Below are positions 40,453 to 60,965 of a stretch of DNA of 64,000 nucleotides, in pieces (the stretch's first letter is position 1; each line of letters starts with the position of its first letter). The notes under the pieces are model-generated. The model was not told the origin of the DNA, did no database searches, and saw only the letters and a program-made list of their open reading frames with translations. Origin of the DNA: Dipetalonema caudispina (lineage: Eukaryota; Nematoda; Chromadorea; Rhabditida; Onchocercidae); NCBI GenBank assembly GCA_013365325.1, contig JABVXV010000057.1:62001-126000 (forward strand). Direction: 5' to 3'. The position numbers and the translations under genes are program-made.

Positions 40453-42059
40453 TGATACTTTTATTGGTTTAATTGCCATTTAATGATGTGAATATTACAA
40501 CAGTCTTTATGTCATGATATGAAAAATAACGAATATTTGAATTGGCAGACTTTGCTGTTGATGAATCATTTTGTATGTCTTAGGAAGAATTGAATAAAGG
40601 TGTTAAGCTTTCTGTCATATTGCCATCTCATTCGTAACCAGTCCTTCTTGCCAACCAGTTGGCCCACAGTTATTTCAATTGTAAAATGTCTTCTTCACGG
40701 GAAAACGGTTTCGTTGCCACGATCAGCAAAATGCATCATCATTATACCCTTTTAACATTTTTAATGAAAATAACTTTCTCTCTGCTCGTTATTCCCCTCT
40801 GATTTAGTCCATTTGAAAGACATTATTTAGAGTAACTTACCATTCTAGTGTCCTTTCCTATCATATCAGAATAGATTTGTACTGTTATTGATTTTAAGTC
40901 CTTATTTTTTGTGGAATTTTTCACGTAAAGAATGGAGCAAAATAATTAGTAATTCGGTCAAGATAGCTTTAGGTTGTGCTTAGCACAGTAACCTTGTCTT
41001 ACCATTAGTTGAGCATCTTTTTTATTCATCTGAATTTTGAATGAATAATATTCAAAATGAGAATGAATGCTGTAACATGAAGTGCGTAGTAAACATAGAA
41101 TTATTTTGATTTATTGTAGGCGATCAGATTTGCTTACATTATATTCTGAGGAACGTATCCGTGATTCTTCTTCCACTACAAGAAATGATCACTTATGTAA
41201 CTTGCAAGAATACTGATCGAAAAGTTGTCAGCGACATGGTTGGCCAAAGGAAATCGTGAAAAAGTCGTATGATATCAAAATAAGCCAACTCGATAGAGAA
41301 TGATAATGAATGATTATGTAATGGTTGAGAGGAAGGAACTTCAAAATAAGAGAGTTAAAAGTTTTTGTCACGACAGTTCGTTAAAAGGAATTTTAAAACA
41401 GCAGGAAAATTGTATGAATCGAAGAAGGCTATGAAAATATCAAGTGTGTTGTTATAAATTGCTAGAGAAATTGAACTCAGGACTACAAAAGAGTGCGTCA
41501 AAAAGAAGAAAGAGCCTGAAAGTGATATTACTCTATGGACGGTCCGGCAGGAACATTGTGTGTTATCGACAACTAAGCTTGGACGTAAGATATTTATTGG
41601 AATCAATTTGAAAACTAATGAAAAGCTGGCTCCTAAGATATATTTAAATAGTGTTTCATTGTAAAGCGTAGTATTTGTGGTTCATCATAACCTAGCATCA
41701 TTTTTTTCCAACTTTAGATTTTATTCTCTTTCAATCTAATCTTTCCATTCTCTGCAAAATAGATGTGGGTGTAATGCGATGCAACTATTGTCCTTAGTTT
41801 GCAAAAGAACATCTCTCGTGTTGTACCACTGACTTTGCGGCAGTGATATTGACAGCTACAGAATAATTGTTATTAATAGTACCAAAAGTATTTTCGCTTT
41901 TTCCATGTTGTTGCTGTCCTTTCTAGGAATATTCATGGATAGTTTTTTATTTAACTAGCTGAGATTTTGATATTACCCTTCTCTGTTGTGTTCGATTTTG
42001 TGGAAATCTTTAATGTGGTTTGATAGCATGGATGATAATTATCTCTGCTTGTTGTTTCC

Positions 42060-42061
42060 AG
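42060..42061 (+). other. Splice acceptor just upstream of the rskn-2 start
   Basis: The pyrimidine-rich TTGTTGTTTCCAG ends here, four bases before the ATG at 42066. In nematodes such a site directly before the start is typical of spliced-leader trans-splicing, but an ordinary 5' UTR intron is equally possible. Confidence 0.5.
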
Positions 42062-42065
42062 GGAA

Positions 42066-47265
<5,200 letters not shown>

Positions 47266-49342
47266 TTTCTTGATATAGAATTTGAAATAATTAGAAATTT
47301 TCTAGACATGATGCAATTAGTGCGCTGCTTACCAAAATGGTCGGTTAACACTCATAGAAACTTCTTAGGAAAATGGTATGAAAATCTTAATCTCCTACTT
47401 AGATCTCAAAATTTGAAATTCAAATAGTGGACTCGATTTGGAATTGCATTTATTCTATAACACTGTAACGGAAATTTATAGTTCTTGGTCTACTGTTTTC
47501 CTTTATATCTATATATCGATGAATATTTTGAATTAATTACACTTTGTCCTTCTTGTTCCCTTTTTTTTTCAAAAATTTGTTAATATGTTATTTTGTCTGT
47601 TCAATTTTTTTTAACATCCGATTGATTTCACACTTAATATATGATTCTGGGGATAAACTATCATCCATGCTTACCCTTTAAAATAGATTTACGTCTTTAA
47701 AAGAGTAAAATCAGTCAGATATTTCAAAAAAATCTGTACTCTCTGATAATTTAATCGCTATTTTGAGGTATGTAATTTAAACTAATCCTTTTAATGTGTT
47801 TATATAATTTAATAGCGATTATTGTGATAATTACGGTTCTAGAATTCTGTGATTACTTGGTTGTATTCTTTTACGTTCCTTCTCAGTTCTTTCGCTTTTC
47901 ACTATTAGTCCACCTGTTTGTTTATATGTACATAACTCATCTGTTTTTTTCCATCTTCTGCAATCAATTTCAGAATTTATAGAAACAAGACGGGAAGATA
48001 GGAAATTTTGATTAAACGCAATTTGATTCATTTGGTCTGTTCTCTTTTACAGAACCATACAATTGTAAAATGCTCATCTTCGATGTTTTGCATGAGCCGT
48101 TACAATTTTTGGATCTTTCATATGAGCTTCGAAGTTTTAAGAATAATTGTTGTTTTTCTTCGGATTGAAAGTATGTTGAAAACAAGCGGAAGAAAAATGT
48201 AATTACCTTTTTTAGGAGTATTTCCCATCTTGATCTTTTTTGCTCCTTCTGAATATGTTTCTTAAGTGTTGAATAGCTATTTCAATAAGTAATTGTCAAA
48301 AATAATTTTGTTTTTTCAGTAATTTATTAAATAGAGGTATTAAAAGGACGGAATTTTCATTTTTTTTTTTTTTTTTTTTTTTTTCACCGCTTGTGATCAC
48401 AGTTATGATCTTTTGTTATGAATAGATTGTATTGGTAAGGAAAGAATTTGTGCTGTATCGAACGAAACCGTGCTTTAATTTAATTTTCTTTCTTGTTTAT
48501 TGACTTTTTTGTGGGAAGTAAATTTGTGAGGAACTTCATGAAAATTGTGAAAACTCGAGATTTCACTTCTTCGAAAACTTCATTAATTTGATCATTCAGT
48601 AAGCATTGTTCTTATATTTTTATTTTGAGAATGTTATGCCTTATTGATATCATATTCTGTTACTAAGCTAGCTCAATAGAATGTAGTTTAAGGAAGTGAT
48701 CCTTGAAAGTTCCACTTGTTTAAAAACCATAATTTCAAACAAAAAGTAAATATGCTATGTTAATTGACTGAGACATGGTGTAAAATACCTAAAATACAGC
48801 GACAGGAAAAGAAGGAATTACAATGAGCGATGTGATTATAGAAAGAAATAAAAATAATGCAACAAAAAATGACGTCTTACATATTGGTCATTGTAAAGCA
48901 ATTGAAGCTAGGCTGTAGGAAGAAATTTTTGGAAGTGGTGGTACTTTTTTCAGAACGAGAAGGAGAAATTACGGGAATAGAATGATATACTTGGCGTAAA
49001 TATGCTCAAACTTCTCGTCCTAGCTTTTACGTACTTTTCAGGAGTCGATATTTGTTTATTTTGAACTTGACCTAAAACATCTTTGAGTAAAAATATTCCA
49101 AAGAATATTTAAGGAAGAGCGAACATCACTACTTTATGGAGGTATACATTATTCTCTCACTTATGTTTCTTTGATGGTGAGGGTCGGTAACATGCGTTTC
49201 TAAAATTCTTTAAGAAAATTAGGGAATGGTTAATTTCCGTTCTTTATATACTTTTTTCTACATATGCCTGGCCATAATTATGCGAAATATTAAAATATTT
49301 AATGAAGGAAATGTTAACTTATAATTTGACAGTTATGTTTAA
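47266..49342. other. Convergent intergenic region between rskn-2 and the Maf gene
   Basis: This holds both 3' UTRs. No coding sequence is supported: the open frames at 47794-47982, 47831-48031 and 48008-48202 are short and AT-biased. It contains a long T-run (48360-48384). Confidence 0.5.
48360..48384. repeat. T25 homopolymer
   Basis: Twenty-five consecutive T residues, among the longest homopolymers in the window. It lies between the converging 3' ends of rskn-2 and the Maf gene. Exact length may be affected by sequencing error. Confidence 0.8.
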
Positions 49343-50917
49343 TCACTTCAAATCTACCCTTTTCCAGAGAGCTCTCATCAGTCGATTTATTGGTAATCCA
49401 ACGACATTATAATAACAGCCATTAATCTTTTCGACAAATATTCCTCCACAGGCTTGAATACCATAGGAACCAGCTCGACCACTGAGAAATGTTAGGATTA
49501 AAGATTTTTTTTTTTACAACAAGGATCCTTATTTTGGTTAAATTTCTTTCTAAAATTTGTTTTACTGTTGCATATATAGGACGGTTTTATATAAGTAAAA
49601 GTAAAGGAAAAGAAATGTATCAGAAATATGATAACATGTGGAATCTTGTTTAACATAAGAGGTACTTACAATGGTTCGCCAGAAGCAACATATTGTTCGA
49701 TAACAGTTTCCGGAATCTGGCAGAATTTCACAACTGTTCGCTCCACGAATTGTTCACATTGTTGATTGTTGTCGATGATTGTTACGCCAGTGTAAACTTC
49801 ATGCACATTTCCATTTAGTCTGAAGAAGATAGAATATTATGGGAAATCGAAATTTTTTTTTATCATGGCAATGGAAAACTTCGAATGATTCGTATATGTT
49901 GGAACAGAATTTAGTTTTCACAGTTAATAAATCTGAAAGTCTTCTTATAAGACATAATCATAATCTGTTCGTTCACTGCGGAGAATATAGACATGCACAG
50001 ATAGATGAATAGAAATGATAACAAAGTTTTTAATAGTATGGTGAGAAATGCATGAACAGAAATTGTATTTAACATTACATTAGTTAAACACTTGTATCTT
50101 AATTCCCGTTAGGAAAATTTCTAGTAGTTAGATTTTAGCAATACCTCTGAAGAGTGGCTCGAGCATCCTCTTCATCAACTGGCTTACCGATAATATCGTT
50201 GTCAAATAGTACCACCGTATCACAACCAATAATCATATCATAATCTTTGATATCCTAAATATCGGTATGTGAAATTCAACTAGGCGAGAGTTATGCTATA
50301 TGAATTCGAAGATACAACAGCAGTGTTCTTAATTTTTACTTCATCCTTAATATATGTTCATTGATACCAAATTTATATCAACTGTGTTTCGTTTCATTAA
50401 CGAAAATGGACTAATTAATTGAACAAGTTTTATAATTCCTTTTTTGTTTCGTACTGAAGTTTAATTTATGAAACAGTTAAAAAAATAAAACTTTTCATTT
50501 TTATTGCAGTTTCTAAAACGTATGATTTCAGAAAAATAACAATCCGGTCGAAAATTTAAAAGTATGTATAAATCTAAGTAGCTGACAAAAGGTATAACCA
50601 TAAGTTTTGCAATCGTCGCTGCCTTGATATATGCTGTCTCACATACGTATTCATCCACGGGTAAGTCTTTGCTGAGGTTTTCATCGTAATTCGATACTTG
50701 TACTGTAGGTTCTATACCCTAAACCATATTAATTACCTCAATCGCTTAAAAAACTAAAGTTTTTCAAACAGTTTAAAATATTGCGCTAAAGTCGTTAAAT
50801 TATCGACTTCATAAAATTTTCTTTTTTCAATTTCAGAGAGCTCCAAACCATACGATCTGTTTAAGTAGTGTCAGACGTTGCTTGGAACCACTGGCAAGAA
50901 CAATTCGAAGCGAAGCA

Positions 50918-50940
<23 letters not shown>
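49343..50940 (-). CDS. Maf-family nucleoside triphosphate pyrophosphatase (dTTP/UTP type)
   Basis: Five exons (50940-50854, 50718-50599, 50254-50145, 49819-49670, 49481-49343) encode 201 residues, the normal length of a stand-alone Maf protein. Motifs: [19 protein letters not shown] near the N terminus (Maf P-loop-like LASxSxxR), [10 protein letters not shown] with the catalytic acid, [20 protein letters not shown], then [14 protein letters not shown] and [10 protein letters not shown]. Family role: hydrolysis of non-canonical or excess nucleotides to monophosphate plus pyrophosphate in the cytosol. In vertebrates the same domain is fused to a methyltransferase (ASMTL); here no methyltransferase exon precedes or follows. 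The ATG at 50940 is the only Met before the LASG motif. An in-frame, ATG-less extension reaches an acceptor at 51003-51004, so the exon probably starts at 51002, likely by trans-splicing. The first exon lies antisense inside the ABHD18 first exon. Confidence 0.92.
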
Positions 50941-53558
<2,618 letters not shown>

Positions 53559-55092
53559 ACTGTGATGATAGGAGTCAAGAATTTCTCTTGAGATCCCTGT
53601 TGATAATACACTTCGTTAAATATTAAAGCATTTAGATAATGTTATCGAAAACCTCTTATCTCCTTTGGAATTAACTTATTGTATTTGAATTTTTTGTATA
53701 TTTCTTTACTGTTGTAATATCCACTATGAAAAGCTAGGAAATAATGCCAAAATATATTTAAACTCTGTGGAATAGAAAGCTTTTTGACAGGCCAATACCA
53801 TTAGTTGTTTTTCGAGTGCGCGCACGGTCCAAATGTTCAATATTTCCCTTTAATTTACATGTGGGTTCAGTTACCACATATAAATGCCATTGTTTAAGGA
53901 CAAACTATTATTAATATATTAATAAAGTAGTGGTTAAATAGTCGTACATATAGTATAGAATTATGGAAAACTTATGCCTGAAAATTAGATCAGGTCTATT
54001 GTGCCTCCATTTATTGTTATCGAGTGTAAGTTTAAATAAAGGATACGAATAACTGAATAACTGAGTTAGCCAATCAATTGATATGTGAATGTCGACCGAC
54101 ATAAATACCCAATATGAAATGCGTCATGCATTTCCCGTCTTCCCGTCTTTTCCTCCTCTTCCATTTCTTGAAAATTCTAGAATTCAATAAAAACACGCTT
54201 GCTTGGGTTACTATAATCGTTCTCTCTGAAAATTAATGTTTTTTTTGAACAATATGTAATAGACTTTAACATTGTCAAATTTAGCAATAACTACACATCT
54301 TAAATAATACTTGAAATACTAACACACTATCCTCATTATGATTTATAAAAAAATGAGGTTCTCAAAAGGTAGACTACATGTAGCAAACAAAATGTGAAGG
54401 AAGGCAGACCACTTGTGCATTCGGATTGCGTACGAGATGTGAACAGAAACATTAACGATCAAAGAGGACTGATTATACCGATACAGCAATTATGAAAGTA
54501 GAATTATGTATACACATATATATATATATATAGGATAACCGGAAAGCGAAGTAATTTAGGGCACTTTTTTTGTTTTCTTGTCACTTAATAAGTACTATCA
54601 CAAACTTTAGATCCCTGTAAATACTATTACTAAACCAAAGACTGTAATATAAATTTAAGAAGTTTCGATCGAAGTACACAAGCAACTCTGCATACATGAA
54701 AATATGCTATATTGAATCACTGGGACTGATAAGCTACAACGTATGAAAGATATCTTGTCTAGTGAAACTGAAAGAACTAGTTACAAAAGTTATGAAAAAA
54801 TGGAAAAGAAATCCGAATTTCTTTTATGTTAAGGAAAAAACCAAAGAATGATGACACCAGTTTCAAAAAGCATCAAGTAAAGAGTTGCATACTAAAATGG
54901 AAAGATGACTGTCTACTGCAAGAAATAACATGAGAAACAGTTCAACGTGGACAATTAGCATGCATCGTTTACAATGAAATCGTCACAAAAAGTCATGATA
55001 ATGTTTCTAACTTTTATATCAATTCGAAATGCAAGCCTACTCCTTACACCTATTTATGATGCTGAATTTTAGGCATCAAGTCGATTGACTGG
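53559..55092. other. Convergent intergenic region between ABHD18 and cyc-1
   Basis: No gene is supported. It contains the 10-bp palindrome GTGCGCGCAC at 53816-53825, unusual in this AT-rich background, and a TA dinucleotide run at about 54515-54531. Both flanking 3' UTRs must end here; no poly(A) signal is clear. Confidence 0.5.
54515..54531. repeat. (TA)n microsatellite
   Basis: About eight TA dinucleotides between the converging 3' ends of ABHD18 and cyc-1. Confidence 0.7.
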
Positions 55093-57825
55093 TCAGTTGC
55101 TTCTGCTCTTCGGTCTTTCGCGTCCCTTCACTGTCTTCCACATACTCTTTCGTCCCTTTATGTATGTCCAAGCATATCGTTTGCCATACAGCAATACGAA
55201 TGTTAATAGTGGGAGGAACAGTAACGACTGAAATTATTGTAAAAATTGTTTGATGGCTAACATCCATTCAACACGACCCTCTTATTATACTGATGGTGCC
55301 AAATCTGTTGTTCTACATGGTGCTTCTATCGGATGTATTCCGAAGATAATATCAATTACTAATATAACAAGCAGATGTATAAGTATGAAGTAGTTTATAC
55401 AGCTTAGAAATTCAGAAGCCATCACAACCTCAAATTGTATGTCATTTGCAGTAACTTCTACTTTGAAGACCAAATCTTATATTATCTCAAATGTGGAAGC
55501 ATCCAATGGGATCTGTAATTGAATTTGCCATCTGTAAACCCGAAGTTGAATCTCTCCCTCTCTCTTTCATTAGAAAAAGGTCATAGGAAAAGGTCGAATA
55601 GCTTGACATGAACACTTGAAAAAATAGCCAAGAATCATATGAAGAAAAGTTAGAAGAACGACATATAAATCTATAGTCAACATTTGATATAACGATAAGA
55701 TTGGTTCCTTGTTTTTTGGAATCAATGATGAGAGAACAGGTATTTCCTACTATGTTTACCTGAACTCTGTCCTGTCATAATATCAATATTGTTTGCATTT
55801 TGGATTTTGAAGAAGACTACATGAGCTATGTACAACAATCATTATGAGAGTAGCGGCATCATTCCTATATCATTTTATCTTTATAACCTCTAACCTTTCC
55901 GCACTGACAACACCATTGAAATTAAATTACCTTCAATAATAGTCTCTTCTTTCTCTCATAGAAGGGTTCTGCTGTCCAGCGCATAAATGTGCACACATCT
56001 TTTGCTTGCTGACTAGCAGTTGCTGGTGTGCCATCTTTGTATTCTATACCACCATCGAATAGCTGCTGCGGCATACTAATGACACCATCAGGAAAATACG
56101 GATTATAATACTTTCCTTCATCAAGCTAAAAATGAATTGTGATAATCCACAACTTGAATGTTTCAACACTTCCAGCTAAGATTTACTATTATCACAAATC
56201 CAGTAATGAAAATAATTCTACTAGTTTAATATATAACCTTACACGAAATATGATGTCTGCAACAAGAGAGATGTAAAGTGATTTCAGCCAAATCAGTTTA
56301 CATAACTTTCAGTACTGAGACTTGAATGGTTATCCTAAATCATTTCTGAAGAATGTTCTGAAAACCAAACCTTCACACCAGCTGGTGTATCGACATATGA
56401 GGTTAATAATGAGAAAACGTAGTCTTCAGCACCTTCTCGTGTGAGCAATAACATCGAAAGATCAGGTGGGAAAGCACCACCGTTTGCTGCTTTTGCTGCA
56501 GCGACATTCGGGTAGGGTGATAGCAAATGATCATTTAGATCACCCTGCCGTTCAATTGCATTTCCTGAAATACGTTCGGGCCAGTAATCGGAATTCTGAA
56601 TTATCTGGACGCAGAGAAGTATAAAATATCTTTTAATATTCGATAATTTGAAAATTTACATCTCTAACCCGCTTAATTCAGCTAAAAAATCTATGACGAT
56701 TAATGTGAGCCACCAGATAACTACAATATAAAAACTGTCATATACCAGCTTCATCGATGTCGGGTACGGTAACAGCAGCAGCTTCTGCTTTTGCTTCCTC
56801 CTCGGTCATAATATTTCCAACTAAATGACGGTAAGCTATCCATTTCATGGAATGGCAAGCCTTACATACTTGCTTATATACTTCATAACCACGACGTGCA
56901 CTGTAAACGAAGTATTTAGATGAGTCATATTAGTTCAAAACCACAAGAATTTCAATAGAACTAGGAAATATTGTTTTCAAGAAGCATTTCTCGAAAGTTC
57001 ATATTTTTGCGTATAGAGAGTTCACAAATTCTTAAATTTTCCTAGAAAAATTTTTCCCACTTAAAAACTAGTTCATTACTTTTAGTTTCACTACACTAGT
57101 CTGGTCTACAGAATCGTGTTCCACTGGATGCTGAGACAGATACAGATACTACAAATTTCAGGGAATTTGGCTGATCTTTTCTACTTAATATTTATAAGCA
57201 TTCATCGAGTGAAATTGTTATAGAGTAAAAAAACATACGACGCCATATCAATAGTACCAAATACTCGTTTGTGATCCCATGGTAAAGATGCAGGATGTGG
57301 GAAATGTTCAAAAGCTTCCACTTTTACTGCATTTTCCAATGCATATAATAAACCAGCACTAACTATCGATACAGTACCTGCTCCAACAGCTAAGGTACGC
57401 TAAAAAGAAAACAAATTTTACTGAATTGATATATTATCGCTTTGCATTTAGGACTAACTGCTAAAATCAACAATTTGTTTTAAATAAATATTTAGAGAAA
57501 CTTGAATATACTTAAGTCTAATACATCACGAAATATTGCGTATATTTTTGAAAATTTAAGACAAAGGGTCGATGTGGAGTTTTTCATTGTTATGAATTTC
57601 TTCCCTAAACAAGTCCATAACAGTTAATGCCTTCTATTCATAAGCACTGCTCATTCTTTATCTAGAGCATTATATCTCCTGGTAGCAGTGTAACTAAATA
57701 TCAGATATAACCGCAAACGGTTTTTACTAAGAAATATAAAAGATGCACTCGTAATGCTATTGATGAAGTCATTATAGATTCATATAACTTACCCGAAAAC
57801 AATAGCCGAAAGTAGCCCTATGCAT
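55093..57825 (-). CDS. cyc-1: Cytochrome c1, heme protein of respiratory complex III
   Basis: Six exons (57825-57793, 57399-57239, 56900-56746, 56564-56371, 56125-55931, 55227-55093) encode 290 residues in one frame. Cytochrome c1 passes electrons from the Rieske protein to cytochrome c at the inner mitochondrial membrane. Motifs: [12 protein letters not shown], then [19 protein letters not shown] with the heme-binding CxxCH (Cys77, Cys80, His81), [52 protein letters not shown] with the axial Met at about 199, and [16 protein letters not shown]-terminal membrane anchor ([14 protein letters not shown]) and the basic tail [10 protein letters not shown] follow. The acceptor at 56565-56566 is required by phase and alignment. 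The chosen ATG gives a short basic presequence ([15 protein letters not shown]) before a hydrophobic sorting segment. The frame is also open upstream to an ATG at 57966, but that extension is not presequence-like and a TTTACAG acceptor precedes the chosen start. Confidence 0.95.
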
Positions 57826-60780
57826 CGGCGAACTGTTCCTGTAAACAGAAAATTTGAAAAACACCGCAGGCATGAGGTATTTAACGAACCGACATGTCTT
57901 CACAACTAATCCTATTGAAAAGCCAATTGAAGGTGAGACTATCTTTCTTCTTTCATCCCTCAACAAAAACCTGGACTGTTTGAGATGATCCCGAAATATC
58001 GGTGACTAATTTGTATTTCTATCGGCGTACATTTTTTCCTCATCATTTGTTAATATCAGTACCCATAATTTCCTTCTCATTATTAGCATTATCATTTCTT
58101 AAAAAGGTTAGTAAGTTAAGTCTTATTAGCTGTTGCCGTCTCTTCAAGAACAGCATTTTCTACAAAACATAATTTACTGCTGTGGTCTAGAAATCACACA
58201 TTGCAACTAACTTCATCCTGCTGATTTATTATTTCGCCCAGCTGTCGCTAAAGGTTTTTAAAATAATACCCCAAAGTTAACATTACTGATAAATAGTTTT
58301 AAATATTCTTGATTTTTGACACTTCCTAAACAACTTAGTATTTCCCAGACACTAAAAGAGAAATAATATGGATGACGGATTTCTAACTGTTCAATGACCT
58401 CTAATCAAATCCCAATCGATAAGAATGGAAATGCCTGAGGAGCAAATTCTCAAACAAATTATGTTTTGTAGTTTAAGATGTATATAAGAACATGTTACTT
58501 TATGCACAACCTACTTAATTCTTTCGCCTGATATCATTTGTTAGCGTAAATAAAAAGTTGATATTTTCATTCTTTAAACGAACTATTACATTACTTCAAC
58601 TATCTCCTTGTAATATTATCGTCGTTAAGAACTCTGCCCACTATAACGAATATAAAGGAAAAACTCTTAAATGCAAAAAGGCACGGAAATATGAAAGAAT
58701 CTCAAGTTATACCCTTCCTTGTCAAAACAGTGGATTGATATTGATAATTCGAGGTATCTAGGTGAATGCTTTCCTATTCCACTATATTAGATTTCGCGAC
58801 ACTTAAGAAACATACGTATTTACTGCATCTGAAAAGAAATCAAAATCCGAACCGTACCAGCAACACATGCGTCATACATTTAATATGTTACAGTGGCATT
58901 TATATACCTGAAATAGACGTGCAAATAAGAAAATCAAGCTGGTAAAACAGACACAGTAGGGCTGAGCGAAAGTATATGACATTTGTAAACTACATCAATT
59001 TCAGAGGAGTATCATGACGACTATTATTTTCAAGCTTACAATTTGTCATGCTTTGACAATCTGGCAGTCAGTCCTTGAGGGCTAAATCCTAGAATTCTAA
59101 TTTTCGAAGTAATACCTAATACTCAAATGATTGTTGTGAGGTTAGGAAAAAAGGAAAAAAATTAAAAAAGAAAAAAAAAACAAAAACTAAACCTGACTTC
59201 TGATTCTTTTCCAGCTCTTCTCACTAAAATTTTTGGATCTGTGAAAATTTGTCTAGTTATGAAATTACGTCCAAAAAATGCAGACAGACTTGACTCATAT
59301 TAAGATCTCCACCGCTTCACTAGGAACTCAAAGGGAAGAATCGCATACGGCCAACAACCTTCATCAAGGAAGGGCCTTTTTGAGAAAAAGATCGGAATGT
59401 CAACATTTCGCGGCACCGCTATGAAAAAACCCATTCTCAGGGTTTTAAAGAAACGTTAGCGATAAGAGATATCAGTGATAGGGAATGAAGATGCGAAGGA
59501 TTAGCAGATCAATAATAGATGAGTCGATTATTGAGGAAAATATGGAAGTGCTGCGTTATTCCATCTTGTAATCCCATTTGTAGAATTTATGGCTCTGAAT
59601 CCTTTGCTTAGAATCTCCAATACATCACACTTATATGCTTTCCCTATTTTAAATCAACTAATCTGAATTACAGGCTAGGCCTTTAAGAGAGACTAAAATT
59701 ACTTCACTTCTAACTGCCTAATTGAGGTGTTTCATCGGTTCTCATTCTTTACCATATATATATATACTATTTTCGTCAAAGATGGAAAAATAGTTTGGAG
59801 ATTTCTCGTCGGTATTGATAGTGGATGATTTCTATCGCGATCGTAGGAAATGTCACATTGAGGGACGACTTCCACCAAAGACAGAGTAAAGAAACTTGAC
59901 CACTGTTCCAATTGTTCTCATAGTACTGCTTTATTAGCTAGAAAGCAAGTTAAAAGACGGTTTACATGTGGAAATTAGCGTCACTTTTTCTCAATAGTTT
60001 TAACTGACGCTTTCTGTGCGCCTTATTTTAAAGTCATTTTAATTCTGCAAGAAAAACTGATTCAGATATAGTGATTTATGAATGATTTTGGATGATCTTT
60101 TTTGCAATAAACGTGAGTTGAAAGAAGCTAATTGGTAAGCTAAGCTAATTGATGCTAGTGATCTCAGTATTAACAGCCTGGAATTTATTACTCCAGCTTT
60201 GAAGATTTTAGAACTGTTTCAGATTTATCCTACTGTAATCACTATTGTGGACTGTAACAAGAATTATGACCAAAAAGGCAAAAAATTAAAATTTATTGAT
60301 TCATTTCTCAATAGTTTAACTTGAGTTCCTGTTATTCTTGAATTTAAATTTAAAGGTTGGCATTAATTCTTTCATTTTAATGACGGTGGAGTTTTGAGAG
60401 TTTCTTCTAAATTTTCAGTGTGGAAATTCGGTAAAATATCGAGAAACTTTAGTTTGAACTTGGCGAAAGTACAATTAACAATTTCCGGATGGAAAATATG
60501 ATCTTCCAGTTCTGATATTCTCTAAAGTTTAACAAAAATCGAGTTAACTTCAAAAGTTAGAGAGTAGAATAAGTTTATATTCTTAATGGGACACTTTCAT
60601 TGTTGGGTGCTTGGAGGGGAATAGAAAAGGTTTCCGGATGCGAGAAAGCAGAGACAGTTTCGAGTATTGCCAATCCCGTGTACCAAACAATATTTTAGTA
60701 ATTGCTTAATTGCTCAAATTTTACAAGACATAATTCAATACCGATACACTGACAATAATAACATCGCCAGAGCATCGTAA
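57826..60780. other. Region upstream of cyc-1, no firm gene
   Basis: Includes the cyc-1 promoter side. At 59277-59423 a GC-richer block is open in several frames on both strands; its ATG frame on the + strand encodes 48 residues (starts MQTDLTHIKISTASLG) and is described as a finding. The rest is AT-rich with an A/G-rich tract at about 59148-59186 and a TA run near 59754-59767. No gene is supported. Confidence 0.4.
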
Positions 60781-60965
60781 AACATACCCAACCTTCGACC
60801 TCTCACCTTTCCCGGAGGAGCCCGCCTTGTCAGTTCCTGATTCTCTCAATTTTCCACGCTCTTTCTGTTATTGTCCTTATCGTTGCCATGACAACAATAT
60901 GGTTGCGTGCGTGTGTGCTCACGCGACGCATTGGAATCGGGTAAGGTGGGGGTGGGGGTGCCTAT
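60781..60965. promoter_or_regulatory. GC-rich promoter-like island with X-box-type site
   Basis: A local GC rise in otherwise AT-rich DNA. It contains GTTGCCATGACAAC at 60882-60895, which fits the RFX/DAF-19 X-box pattern RYYNYY-WW-RRNRAC and is nearly a perfect inverted repeat. Next to it are a GT/GC-rich segment (60903-60930) and a G-rich GGTGGGGGTGGGGGTG run (60945-60960). On the + strand an ATG at 60888 leads, through 17 codons, to a strong donor (GG|GTAAGG, GT at 60941). On the - strand a consensus donor (AAAG|GTGAGA) lies near 60805-60811. Both suggest first exons of a gene lying outside the window or not recognised. Confidence 0.35.

Larger units (their letters stand above)
37516..42061. 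other. Divergent intergenic region between pezo-1 and rskn-2
   Basis: About 4.5 kb that should contain the promoters of both flanking genes. No gene is firmly supported. Coding-like patches on the + strand occur at about 40053-40157, 40688-40745, 41120-41216 and 41460-41590; see the finding on the last two. A + strand frame of 106 codons at 39648-39968 is rich in Phe, His, Ser and Ile and looks random. No TATA-like element could be tied to a start. Confidence 0.4.

Noticed and set aside
41355..41606. 83-codon - strand open frame upstream of rskn-2
   Set aside because: It is antisense to a more protein-like + strand frame, strongly hydrophobic and without family resemblance.
56565..56595. Longer cyc-1 exon 4 starting at 56595
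   Set aside because: Its phase does not match the heme-exon donor at 56745. The acceptor at 56565-56566 fits both phase and alignment length.
57826..57966. Upstream extension of cyc-1 to an ATG at 57966
   Set aside because: The extension is continuous but does not resemble a mitochondrial presequence, and a TTTACAG acceptor sits just before the shorter start.
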